A stretch of 54,986 nt of DNA from Russula earlei (lineage: Eukaryota; Basidiomycota; Agaricomycetes; Russulales; Russulaceae), in assembly GCA_025769875.1 (NCBI GenBank), contig JAGFNK010000349.1:1-54986 (forward strand), given 5' to 3'. This document shows positions 22,691 through 33,928 of the stretch, piece after piece. Every line of letters begins with the position of its first letter. Within the stretch, counting starts at the first letter, position 1. The notes under the pieces are model-generated. The model had not been told where the DNA came from. It did not search any database and was given only the letters and a program-made list of their open reading frames with translations. The position numbers were made by a program, and so were the translations under genes.

Positions 22691-24234
22691 CTTGTCCCTT
22701 CTCACCGGCAGGACACTCTTTGGTGCTTTCTGAGGATGTGAACATCCTACTTCCCTTCACGACAAATGGATCACGCCCCCTGGACCCCCTCGGTGCGTGC
22801 GCACGTTTACCTGCTCTCCCGCCTGGCACAACATCACCTCTCTGCTGCCCAACATATGCATGCACACAGCTGCGCTTCTACGCGACTCCAGGCAAAACCC
22901 ACGCCGCCGCATTCCCCACCCTGCCCCATAATAGTGGGTATGGTTGTCAAAATGTCACGCCTTCACATCACCTGCTCCCGTCGTCCCTGCGGTTCCCGCA
23001 CATCCAGCATCACCCATCATTACCTCGACGCCACCCCACAGAAAGATCACCAGCCGCCACCACGATGTTGCCACAGGAGAAGTCGCCAATGCAAGCACCA
23101 CGCTGCACCACTCCTCCCCTTCCACCACATCCCCATCCATACGTACAACCTCACCCATGAGCGCTGCCATCACCTGCAGTGGTGAAGACCTCGTCACCAT
23201 GCCCACAAGATGACAGCACGAGCAACACGCAAGTCACCCCCTCAGATGCTCACGCCTTTCCATAACGCCATCGCCTACGCCCTTGCCTCTCACCACTCCA
23301 TTGCCTCAAATGACCACGCCTCAGCCTCTGCCATGACAGCAGCACCAGGATCAACAACAACAACAACAGCAGCAGCACCAATATCAGCAACATGGCCAAC
23401 GCCTGGCAACACCACGTCGCGATGACACATTTGACACTCGATGCAAGCACACTCCTCCCTCCTGCTTCCCTGCACTGTGCCCGCGTTCCAACGCATGGCA
23501 ACACCTCAGAACGTGCTCACCCCCCTTTGCAACGATGTGACCACGCACATGTGAGGCTGAAGACTCACTGAAGAAGCTACATGCACATGTACCCATGCCG
23601 ATGCCTATTGCTGCCTCGACGCACACCTCACGTCATCATTTCAATTTTGTCTCTTTCACTCTTCCCTCAGTCCTTGTCCAGCCCCATGAACTTAAGTGTG
23701 CCCTTCTCATGCAGTACAGTTGTAATAGTCATATCATATCATGGATGGATTCAGCTGTAGGGATAATGTAATATTATCATGCTTGGGGTTGGCACCCCAA
23801 AACGTGAACATCCAACGAGTGAAACATCTAGCTACAGTGCATGAGGTTCTACTGTCCAAGTTTCAAGACAATCCATTGAGAAATGGTTAAGACATGGCAG
23901 TACGAAATTTCACATGCAGCTTGGCACCCAAAAACTGAAACTTCAAAAACTGAATATTAGGCTCCCATATTTTCGCTGCACCAAGATACAGTATATAAGG
24001 TCCCACTGTCCATGTTTCAAGGCAATCTATTGAGAAACAGTTGAGATATGGCAGATCAAAATTTCGAACTCAGATCACACCCAAAAACCGAAGCTTCAAA
24101 AACTAAGAATCAGACCCCAACTCTTGGGCTGCACCTAGATACAGTACATGGGATCCCACTGTCGAAGTTTCAAGTCAATTGGTTCAGAAACAGTTGAGAC
24201 ATGGCAGTTCAAAGTTTTGCACTCATGTCACCAC

Positions 24235-25670
24235 TAGGGTTTTTCCGGCCCGGCTTGGCCTGAAAGCCCCGGCTTTGGCTTGGCCTGTGGCGGCTTTGGC
24301 TTACTAAAATCTTAGGCCAGGCCAAAGCTGTCAATTACAGCTTGGCTCCGGCTTGGCTTGGCCTGGGCCACAGCTTTTGTATGTAAATAAAATGTCGATT
24401 GTGCAGGTTGGCCACTGATGATAGTATGGGAAGATACTAAGCTACTCAGACCAATACATTGTCTCCTCATCGTCGTCAATCAGTAGCCCATCCCACGAGA
24501 ACTCTTCAACATCTGAGTCTCCCGAGTCCCCTCTGGCTGCCACATCGTCCAGCTCTTGGTCGCTAGTTTTCTCAGCTTCTGATATTGATGATGGTGCAGG
24601 TTCTCGGAAAAGTAAATCATGACGGATCGCGCACTTGATACACTGCAGGGCCTCCACAATGTCACCCTTGAGATGACTGCATTGTTTTGATATTGTAATC
24701 CCACCCTGCGAGAACGCGTGTTTGCTAGAAATGGATGATGACATAATCGCCAGATAGTCCCACACAAGGGAGCCCCAAGCATGATGATAGCGCTGTGAGT
24801 TGTACTGTGAAGTTGTTTTAGTCACTTGTATGAGTATTCAATCCAGAATGCTTACGCCCCACCACTGGATTGCTGTCCAGCCTTCTGGAACTTGCTCGAG
24901 AACATCCATGTACACATGGTAATCACGGAGCCATGGCCATTGAGGGTCATCTGGTACATCCAACCCTGTGTCTGCCGCTGTGTCTTCATCATCATTGCTA
25001 AGCTCTCGAAGCAAAGCGCGAAGTCCCTTGTCCTTTCTTGATGGTGCGGATGGCCTCATCATAGAATGACCGCTCAATCGTAGCCACTGCTCTTTGAACT
25101 AAGAGCAATTAGCACCTAGATGTAAAAGGGGACTTGAGCGTACCTCCTCCTCAACACATTTCAGGACATTGTCATGGAGATCAGCAGACCATTGCTTCTT
25201 GAAATATCCCATCTTCTCCTTTGGGTTGAGAACTAGAAATATGTCAGTGATGGATGACAGGGCGAGGGCCAAAAGTCGTACTCATGGACATGATGTACGC
25301 AGGAGACTCTGTAGTTTTCTCGTAGTATTCGTCAACCTTCTCACATGCAGAACAAATGGCAGGGGCAAACAGCTTGTATTTTAGACAGTTGGCATGACTG
25401 GACCATGCTCTGTAAAGGGCTTCAAGCGCCGGAATGGCCAGACAAAGAGTTGGAACAACGGTGTGTCCATGCAAAGTTGATAAATTAAAGTTTGATAATT
25501 ACCCCAAAAAAAAGGTCAAAGCCGTGGCTTGACAGCCCAGCTTTGGCTTTTCAAATCATAGACTGGGCCAAAGACGTCACAAAGCTGTCACTTTGGCCTG
25601 GCTTGGCCCGGCCTATTTTGGCCTGGCTTGGCCCGGCTCACGGCCTGAAGCTGGGCTGGGCACAACCCTA
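24235..25670 (-). mobile_element. hAT element, internally deleted, TSD GTCACCAC, in the foldback right arm
   Basis: Ends are TAGGGTTTTTCCGGCCCGGC and its counterpart (GCCCAGCCCAGC...CAACCCTA). The 8-bp GTCACCAC is repeated at 24227-24234 and 25671-25678; the left arm has the single uninterrupted site at 20735-20742. Subterminal regions are full of GGCTTGGCC / GGCCAAGCC motifs. It carries the 3' half of a transposase gene on the minus strand. Confidence 0.94.
24442..25490 (-). pseudogene. 5'-truncated hAT transposase (C-terminal half)
   Basis: The minus strand encodes, in successive exons, AIPALEALYRAWSSHANC...YYEKTTESPAYIMSM (about 25490-25290), VLNPKEKMGYFKKQWSADL (about 25225-25165), a segment to IQWWG (about 25100-24853), then, after an intron ending TTCACAG, WGSLVWDYLAIMSSSISS...GDIVEALQCIKCAI, the hAT C-terminal dimerisation region. 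The BED finger and first catalytic aspartates are missing: sequence goes straight from the terminal repeat into the middle of the gene. It is a deletion derivative that would need a transposase in trans. No stop codons interrupt the remaining exons as I splice them. Confidence 0.8.
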
Positions 25671-25872
25671 GTCACCACCTGAAAATCGACATTTCAAGAA
25701 CTAAATATTAGGCTCCCATATTTTAGCTGCACCTAGATACAACACATAAGGTTCTACTGTCAAAGTTTCAAGGCAATCTGTTGAGAAACTGTTGAGATAT
25801 AGCAGTTTTATTTTCGCACTCAAAATGACATCCAAAAATGGCAAGTGCAAGGTCACGTGAAAATGACAGTAA

Positions 25873-26518
25873 GCACATCAAATAAATAAATGTAAGAGTA
25901 TCTTAGACAAGTAAGCAAATCAAGGCAATGTCAAGTACATCAAGTTGTTGTAAGCCCACAGGAAGGCAAGTAAGCAGTCTTCACCAAGACACCTAAGCAG
26001 GTCAAGTCTGGGCAAAAGCAATGGTGGCACTAAGCATGGAATTTAAGTAAGTCATCAAAGCAATCACAAGTAGTGTATCAGAAAGCAATCTTGAAAGCAT
26101 GGTGATCAACATATTTGTTGACATAGAAGCTGGAAAATGCATCAAGTGTATCTGTGAATGAAAGAGTCTCTGAAACATGTTGGGTGCCAAATACCAGAAT
26201 AAGATGTGAAGCTCAAACAATTATATCAAGGTGGATGATCAAGGTAAAAATTTCACCATTACCCAACACAATTGGCTTGACCACCCACATGCCTGTGTTA
26301 TCATCTGGTGAATTTCCCACATGTGAGAACCAATGTATGAGAGTGCAGGGATATTTGGCACTGTCATGAGAGAATGAAAAAGAAAGCCACAGGTGCATGA
26401 TGTCAAGCCCTTGCATACCTTCCATGGAAGGGGCAGTGTTGACAAAGATGGTGTAAGGCAGCACTTGTGTGTGCACATGGTGCAAGGGGAGCTTGTTTGC
26501 CTGAGGAGATGGTTAGAC
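25873..26518. other. No gene recognised; aagtaagca-type repeats
   Basis: 25890-26110 is rich in short AAGTAAGCA/AGCAAATCA motifs. GACAAGTAAGCAAAT at 25906-25920 occurs also at 20127-20141, on the other side of the foldback element. No coding sequence was recognised. Confidence 0.4.
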
Positions 26519-26526
26519 TTGGTGAG

Positions 26527-28863
26527 TAGTGTTTTGCCCAGCCTGGCCTCAGGCTGTGAGCCAGGCCAAGCCAGGCTGAAATAGGCTGGGCTGAGTTGGG
26601 CCAAAGTGATGGCTTCATGATGGCTTTGGCCTGGCCTATGATTTGAAAAGCTGGAGCTGGGCCGTCAAGCCCCAGCTTTTTGGGGGGGCACTAACCCAGC
26701 ATCAGTAGAATTCCTGCCTTTGCTTGTCAACAGTTACAGCACACCCTTGCCACACTCACCACCCAGTACCCTCCATCTTCCTTCAGCAACAATGAAGCTC
26801 AGGGAGGATTCTACTGTAAGGTATGTGAGCCCACTGGCCTGGAAACTCCCATGACTCACTCGCCCCCACCTCCTGCATGTCCCTTGCCCATGCATGTTCC
26901 TTTCCCTTCATCTCTCATCTCCCTTCCCCTCCTATCAGGAGCTACTATCTTGTCCAGTATCTCAGCAATTCAGTGAATGGAATCAGCTTTCTAGTATTTG
27001 CATTGACCCTCTTGTGTGGCTAAGAACACCTCAACCCTCAAGCTCTTTCTCTTCTCCTTCAAGAACATACGCACCCACCCACACATCCTGTCATGAACCA
27101 TTCTCCGGAGAGGGCTCTTGAAGGACCCTTCCTTATAGGAGGAAACCTGGTCTCTATGGTGTCACCCTGTTCACACGAGCAAAAGGGGTGAGTAGAGGTG
27201 TCCACAATATCGCGCGCGCATTGTTGCGCGAGCGATCCTCGGCACAATCGACATACAGCAAGCCCCACTTAAAGGCAACCCTTCTAGCAACAAAAGACAG
27301 TATTAGGGCCTTCCTAAGGACCCTTTGGAACGACCCTAGGAGCTCTACAATAGGCACTAACCTAGTATCAAAGGCCCTACAACGCGTTATTAGACCAACT
27401 CTAATAACTATAGAACGACTATAAGGCAATACTAAGGACCTTAATAGAAGTATTAGGGTCGACTCTAAGGACCCTAATAGAACTATATAAGGGCCTTATA
27501 AGATGACACTATTCCCTAACCAAACTACAAGTCCTCAAATGACCGGCCCTAAACTAACTAACAAGAAATGAATCAGGTGCTTACACGTGCACTAAAAGTA
27601 GTAAACACATGGACCATGGAAGCTCTTACTCATCAAGAAGAGCCTTCTTACTCAGCAGCTTACTGAGCATGACTGAGCATGCTCAGTAAGCATACCCCGA
27701 CTTCTTACTCATCCATCAATTGTGCTTGATAATAAGGTTATGACTTGTTCCCTATTTAGCAGTTCTCTTGTAGTATATAAGCGCTCAATAAAGTAGCGGA
27801 CAGTCCTCAGACTGTCCATTTGTTTACGGCACTCTCCATCCCTGGGATACTCCTTTAAGGACCGTCCCCTTGTGACCACTCTGGCCTCTTCCCTGCGTGA
27901 TTGTTCTACTCTCACAGTAACAATACCTCTCTGGTATTTGTTACTACTCTGGACTCTACTCCTCGCCCACGCCGTCTTGGACGTCTACCGACTCGTCTTC
28001 GAGCTTATCCCTCGCTCTTGAACTGGATAGTTCAACAGTGAGTCTTGACACATCCAGCCTTGTGCCCATGCTTCTTAGACATCAAGCCTCGTGTTCCAAA
28101 TATAAGCTTGCTCCGTGTCCCTTCCAGTTCATACCTGCCCTTGGATCATTGCAACACAAACTCCATGTACCCATGGTGGTGTGCTACACCATGGTGTGCT
28201 TGGGATCACACTTTTCTTCCACTGCCTCTACACCTTACCCTCCTGAGTGACAAATCATCTGACAGGTCAACTCCACCACTCGACATGTCATTCACACCAC
28301 CCTCGCCTCTTTGCTGCTGCAGCACATGCGAACATGAACATGGCATGGCACAAGCTACCTTGGAGCTGTGCATGGCACCATCAGCATCCTCACCCAGATC
28401 ATGCTCTCTGACCCATTGGATGCTCCCAACCTCAACTTAGACCTCACCCACCTCCTCTTGCGCCAAATCCCCAACAGTGGGAGCTGGTCCTCCTCCCTCC
28501 TCACCTTGTGTTGCAGCACCAACCGTCTCATCCAAGTGTACCATGGTGCGCCTGGCATCATCCTCTCCCTCCAAACCTCAGGCCCCACTTCCCCAACCAG
28601 GTGAGGCAGATCAACAGCACCATTGCTGTGGTGAGGGATGGCTGCATCCATGGGTGAGGCATGCTCACCAAGGAACGCTGCCTCTGTCACAGGATGTCTG
28701 AAAATGCACTGGTGACTGGGGACCCCACCCATAGCCTATACATATATAAGCCATGGCCTAGGCTGGGCCAAGCCAAAGCCAGCCAGGGTTGATGGCTTTG
28801 GCCTGGCCTGGGATTTGAGAAAGCCAAAGCCACCTCAGGCCAAGCTGGGCCAGAAGAACACTA
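26527..28863. mobile_element. Second hAT derivative of the same TIR family, TSD TTGGTGAG
   Basis: Starts TAGTGTTTTGCCCAGCC (matching the right-end TIR of the element at 24235-25670 in reverse) and ends GGGCCAGAAGAACACTA (matching its left end). TTGGTGAG lies on both sides (26519-26526 and 28864-28871). Without the solo LTR nested inside it is ~1370 bp. The interior is unrelated to the first copy: 26770-27085 is a reverse copy of the dispersed repeat at 7816-8330, and 28056-28740 is unrecognised. CpG-depleted. Confidence 0.9.
27089..28050 (+). mobile_element. Solo LTR, 964-bp family, copy 3 (962 bp), TSD CATCC
   Basis: Starts TGTCATGAACCATTCTCC and ends CAGTGAGTCTTGACA. CATCC at 27084-27088 and at 28051-28055. 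TATA-like AGTATATAAG at about 27772 with AATAAAG just after. It keeps more CpG (CGCGCGCATT, GTCGACTC) than copies 1 and 2, suggesting it is among the younger copies. Nested in the hAT derivative. Confidence 0.93.
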
Positions 28864-28871
28864 TTGGTGAG

Positions 28872-30625
28872 GAAAGAGGGGGGAATGTGACAGAAAGGTG
28901 AGCAAAGAAGGTGTCTTGATGGAGGTGGCCACACACACAAGTTGGTTGAAGTGGGGGTCAAAGGGGGCTGTATTGGTTATGTGTATCTGTGCATGTTTAT
29001 GTGTATGTCTATGCTACTCTACAGAGTAGCTAGTGGGTTTATATACATCAAGACGAGGGCTAGGCTAAACTAGAAAAGGAAGAAGGGAGAGTCCTAAAAG
29101 ACAGTAGCATGTACAAAGGGACAAGTGTGAGAGAGCAGGTATGTACTGTAAAGGGTATATGAGGTGTTACTGGTGGCAATGAGTGGGCACTAGCTGGTGT
29201 GGCTGAGATGCCATGCAGGGGTGGTCAGCTGGGACTTGAGCATTGGGGGGGCTTTTGCCTGATGAGGCAGTGGCAGGCAAGTGGGTGCAGGTGAGCATGC
29301 AGGCGAGTGTGTGGGTGTGGGGGAACATGTGGGTGACCATGCAGGTGCGGGTGCAGGTGTGGACAAGTGTTCAGGTGCGGGTGAGCAGTGGCAGGCAAGA
29401 TTTGTGCATTGAACATGAGAGGCAGAGGGCAAGGCAGTGTGCATGCATGACTGGTGGTGGGAGAGAGGGAGTTGTGTGTGTGCATGCCTGTCATTTGACT
29501 GCTGGCTGGTTTCTCATGGTGGGTGGCACTTTGTCAGACTGGCCTGTTGTTCCATGGCCAAGCTCACAAGTCACCTTACAATGGTATTGTAGCAACCAGG
29601 CCCCTTCCTCCAAGATTTCACAGTGCAAATATGCTCAGAACACATGCCACCAATGCCTGAGATGTCGCTGGGTGTGTAGAACATGGCAACAGCTGAAGGG
29701 TAGATAGTTATCTTGCCATAACATATTGGGAGGTCAGAAACACTAATGTCAGATTCAGAATGAGAGTTGTGATGCTGCTGATTGTAGATAAATTGCTGTA
29801 TGAGTTTGGGAAGGAGGTCAGGTTGTGCAATTTTGAGGGAGATGTCCTCTGGGTAGACTGTGAGTACTGTAATATGGTTTTAGTATATCTCAGTGACAGC
29901 ATGTCATGCAATACTTATGTGACATCTTTGATAGGTTGACATAGGCCTCTACTCTGGGACCATTTATGTCACCACCATCTTCATCATCTGTGTCATGGTT
30001 GTCTTCATTGGGAATATGGATGCCTTCATAATTGTGGTCCTAGGGTTGGTGTATTCCTTCTGGAGGGGGTTAGGACTCTAGTGACTTGGGAAAGGAGTCT
30101 TGAAGCAGTTTCTACTGTAGATTCTAGACTCCAGGTGACTTCTGCCTGTTCCACTTCTTGTATGGAGGAGAAATTGACTGGTTTGTGGATTCAATATGTG
30201 AATAGTTCAAGGTTTCTACTCCAATGAACTATACAGTTTTGAAATGTCACAGTCCCAGTGAGGAGGTCAAGGTTGGTAAGGAAAGCAACCTCTGGGATGA
30301 GGGTTCAGAGGGTGTCTACAGAGAGTTTGATGTCTGCTTTGTTGAACCCTTCTCTTGCATCTAAGGTCCACAGATTGTAAAGTGTGTCATATTGGGTGAC
30401 AGACTGATCCCTGCCAAAGCTGCTATAATACTCTCCAGTGATGTCATATTCAATGTTGTGGAAAAAGATGGGAATTTGTAGTTGTTTGCTTTCTGTGAGG
30501 GTTCTCCACTTTGTTTCTCCCCCTGTGTTGGAACCCTGGCTCATGTACTATTTGTTTAGTGCTAGTCTTTATGCCACTGGCAGTAAGGATCTCTGCAGAA
30601 GTATGGGTGTTGCAGAGAGTGTCTA
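28872..30625. other. CpG-poor unclassified sequence, with a decayed minus reading frame
   Basis: 29240-29400 is a G/T-rich GTGCAGGTG-type minisatellite. On the minus strand, 30544-30305 is open and continues with only scattered stops toward about 29708 (fragments such as TKWRTLTESKQLQIPIFFHN and LTNLDLLTGTVTFQNCIV). I do not recognise the protein and it does not show integrase motifs, so whether it belongs to the Gypsy element on the other side of the hAT is open. A minus TATA-like TGTATATAAACCC lies at about 29041. Confidence 0.35.
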
Positions 30626-33600
30626 AGGTGTGAAATGGGTAACCCCCGGGTAAATTTTCCTGAACCCCTACCCATACCCGTGAACACCGTACCCTTACAG
30701 ATAAAGGGTACGGTTTCACCGTACATCGCTCAGGTTCACCGTTACTGGTACGGGTTCTATAATAACCACAGTATGTAAGAAAAAACCGCGGGTTTCACGT
30801 ATGTATCACTAGCTAGTAAAATAAAAGAAGTACATAGTATAACTAATCAAGCGAAATGTTCTTTTTCGATGACACTGCAGCCAACACATCATCAAACACA
30901 AGGAGACCGCAATGGGCCCAGGAACCAAAGCAGAGAAAAGCTTGAATTGAACCCGATGAGAGATTATTGCGCATGAATGGGAGAAGGTGATGGCCTTGTG
31001 AAAAAACCCGTTCAACAGCTGTCAAGGTGGCAGGAATACTGAGATAATCCAAAGCCATACGATGAAGGCTTGAATATATGAAACGGTTGTCATACCACCA
31101 CTTCAGCGGATCTTTGACGTTTTCGACAGGGAGGCTCAAGTAGGCCTGGACCTCGTTCTGGCGGAGTTGGGTAGTGACAGAGAGATTACCAAATGATGTG
31201 TATCCTTCGTCATTTGCTTCTTTCATTTGGGCCAAGTCTCGGTCCAGGTCATCAGTGGTAGGCTTCTCATACTTCACGTATTCATCATAAACAAGGTTCT
31301 CCGCCACCTCAATCCATTCACCTTCCCAATTCTGGTTGCGAAAATATTCAAGTTTCATGCCAGGGTGTAGAACCATAGTGATGCGGTATGCAATAGAGTC
31401 GTCGGTGAGGGAGTAGTAACAGTTCATTTTCTTGTGTGCAAGCTTCATGGCTTCAACAAGAGCAGCTGGGAACTCTTTCCCTGTCTTTGGGTTGAGATGG
31501 CTGGTAAGCCGATCCATTGCGGGAATGACAGCAGCAACTCCCGCGGAGTCTTGTGAAAAGAAGATAGTCGCGTTCTTGAATTGCTTTGGGGAGATATTAG
31601 GAATTAATTCAATTAAGTAAAAATATGACTTACCTGTAGTACCAAGACAAGATCTTCAACGATAACCCACTCTTCATCATCAAACTCATACTTCCAAAGC
31701 TTGAGGACCTTGTCGGCTGTCATTGCATCAATAACCTCATGATATTTTGTTGCAAAATGAAGCATGTAGTATGTCGAATTCCAGCGTGTCACACCGTCAC
31801 GTGGCATGAGGCGCGGCTTGAGTCCGAGCTCCTTGCAACACTTGCGCCACTTTGGGAGAGTGATAGTTGTTGAGTGAATGATAGCAAATGACAGATGACG
31901 AGGCTATTGACTCAAGATCAGTGGTTACTCCGAGTCCCGGGGAACAACTAAGATAGTACATACCTTCGTCACGATTTGATGAACAGTAGCTGTAGTTTCC
32001 ATGATCTCTTCCTTCTTCTCCTCGTCTAGGTTCTCAAGTTCATCAATACCATCATCATCATTATCCTCATCCGGTACATCCGATCTGTCTTCATCTTCGT
32101 CCTCGTCCTCATCCTCATCTTCGTCTTTGTCCTCATCTTCTTCATCGAGTGCACCATCTTCACCAACGTCATCATTGTTATCGGATACGCCAGCTAATGC
32201 AGTGTTGAATGGGCTGAGGAGGGCTTTGGCTGAGAGATGCAGAGTGTGATTGAAACAGCGGACATGGTTTTGTCCATCAAAAGAGTTCTCCATCATTGCA
32301 AGAGCTTTGGTCTGCGTGTCATTTGCAGATCCATTGTCAGTGTTAATGGCCAGAATACGATCTTGGAGTCCAAACATTTCAAGCATCTTCTGAAAGGCCT
32401 TTGCCAAAGCTGTACCCATATGAGATTCCGGAACCTCAATGATATCGAGTAAGAAAGCTAGCATGGCACCTTGATGCTCAAGGTGTACAGTCCAGGCAAC
32501 GAACGTGCAGTGGTTGGTTGAAGTCCAACAATCGGTCGTGAAGTGAATGCGACCTGGGTGTTCTCGCAGTAGTTTGCTTATCCGTTCACAGCACTTGATG
32601 TATGCGGCCTTGACATCACGTCAAACCATGTTTGGACATGGAACTTTACGGTTGGGGTGCCCGGTCTTGAAAATATCGATGAGCTCGGGATCAGAGACAA
32701 TTTGTGGAGGACGGTTGCATTCTGCCACCCATTTTGCAATGTGCATGCTGTTCAACGTGTGTAGAATAGAGCATTTAGCTGATAATAAGTACTACTTACC
32801 GAAATTCTGTGTTCATGTGTGCTCGATGCGAGTATGTGACAGGCTGCTGTCCTTGGTGGGCAAATGCTGCAAATATGTTGCCAGTGTGGCCTTCACTAGC
32901 AGCCTCGCCCTTCATAGCTGCATTCACCACGTCCTCACCAAAGCATCAGATGGCGTGGTGCTTGAGATTCGCAGTTGAAGATTTGTCGCCCTTATCTTGA
33001 TAGCGCCGAACGCCTTTCGAGCCTGTCTTGCAATGTTTTGACAAACAGGTGAAGAAGTGGGAGACGTGGTTTTTGTGAATTTGAATAGAGATGTCGGGCT
33101 TGAAAAACGTGTAGATGGGGGACCGCCATGACTTCTTTGCGTCTTCTAGTGTCCAAGTAAGCAAAAGAGGTAAAAAATGATAATGAAATGACATACATAG
33201 GTCTTTTTCAAGCTCCTCATTATCTGATTCAATCTCGATAGCATCACCGGTTGTGCCATTGCTGCTGATACTCATATGATCATCCATCGTCAGTGCTTGC
33301 TCTGCTTCTTGTTTGCTTTCAATGGGTGTGGAGGTGGCATTGGATGCCACATGCTTTGCGTGCTTGAGAGGCTGGGTGATTGCCTTCGAGCCATTTGCGA
33401 TGCTACATTTGACTCCATGCTGGAGTGCCTTGGTGCTCGACTTGACTGTGCTGGCAAAGGAAGAGGTCGATGCCGAAGTCTGAAGTGAAGAGCGCGATGA
33501 CTTTGCTGAGGGCTTTGACCCCAAATTGCAAGGCATGAGCAACAAGTGAGATGTTGAAAATAATTTGCTCACCTTTATATGATCCAGCCAGATCTCGATG

Positions 33601-33928
33601 AACTGACCCTTCTGACCCGTGTCATACGACTTTGCAAACATGGCACTAAGTGCCATCTTCGCATAAACGGAGGCGGCCACTGAGTCCGAGTTGCGCTCAC
33701 CAGTTTTCTCATGATTGTGATCAACAATTGCTTCCGTTTGGGCTGGTCCCAAGCCTGTGCAAGCTGTCACCCTGTTGCAGGAGACTCTTGAATAGTGCTT
33801 TCAATACCCGTAAACCTGGCTGATAAGGGTGCGGTGTTGCGTGGGTGTGACAAATTTAAAACCGTACCCGTACCCGTGCCTACCCGTGACCAAATTGTCA
33901 CGGTGTCACCTGTACCCGAGTCACACCT
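30626..33928 (-). mobile_element. hAT transposon (3.3 kb) inserted next to Gypsy pol
   Basis: Both ends read (TA)AGGTGTGA inward (30624 and, reversed, 33930), followed by arrays of ACCCGTACCC / GGGTACGG subterminal motifs. The Gypsy RNase H frame continues right up to its edge. An 8-bp TSD is not clean (left AGTGTCTA, right TACGTATA). The interior keeps CpG, unlike the Gypsy sequence around it, so it arrived later. It carries one large transposase gene, broken by two nonsense codons. Confidence 0.82.
30843..33770 (-). pseudogene. hAT transposase with BED finger and dimerisation domain, two CGA-to-TGA stops
   Basis: Read on the minus strand. From 33770 there is an N-terminal segment, then a Ser/Lys-rich linker and a BED-type finger (HFFTCLSKHCKTG ... 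STANLKHHA, about 33060-32945). Next comes the catalytic region with RIHFTTDCWTS (about 32540) and AINTDNGSAND (about 32320), the CFNHTLHLSAKALL block, an Asp/Glu-rich insert (about 32180-32040), DGVTRWNSTYYML, and the C-terminal hAT dimerisation region (LDYLSIPATLTAVERVFSQG, about 31040-30960). Several introns (for example GTAAGTCATA just before 31630) separate these. Two in-frame TGA codons, at 32946-32948 and 32621-32623, sit where Arg (CGA) is expected. Otherwise the frame is well preserved, so it was disabled recently. Confidence 0.85.

Larger units (their letters stand above)
20544..25872. mobile_element. Giant foldback element, ~1.75-kb arms, Nudix-bearing spacer
   Basis: Left arm 20544-22296 is the reverse complement of the right arm (22690-24234 plus 25679-25872, split by a hAT). 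Outer ends read TTACTGTC-TTTTCACGTG and CACGTGAAAATGACAGTAA; inner ends read GGTGAGAAGGGAC-AGC and its complement. Each arm holds, from outside in, four ~154-bp tandem units and then ~1 kb of unclassified sequence with CAA/CAG codon-like runs. The spacer is 393 bp. Mirror-image reading frames in the two arms are a consequence of the palindrome. Long arms with internal tandem repeats recall Foldback/Galileo-type elements; no transposase is present and no clear TSD was found. Confidence 0.88.

Noticed and set aside
21711..23213. Several 90-170-codon frames on both strands around 21.7-23.2 kb, some nearly identical to each other
   Set aside because: They are mirror images created by the foldback arms. 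They are low in recognisable motifs and several frames are open at once, so I treat them as non-coding.
28045..28732. Frames of 125-131 codons on both strands in the second hAT derivative
   Set aside because: No recognisable domain, CpG-depleted, and crossing the border between the solo LTR and the hAT interior.
32001..32249. Plus-strand serine-rich 82-codon frame
   Set aside because: It is the antisense of the Asp/Glu-rich insert of the hAT transposase read on the minus strand.
30626..33928. Claim of an exact 8-bp target duplication for the large hAT
   Set aside because: Flanks AGTGTCTA and TACGTATA match at only about half the positions, so the TSD is not asserted.
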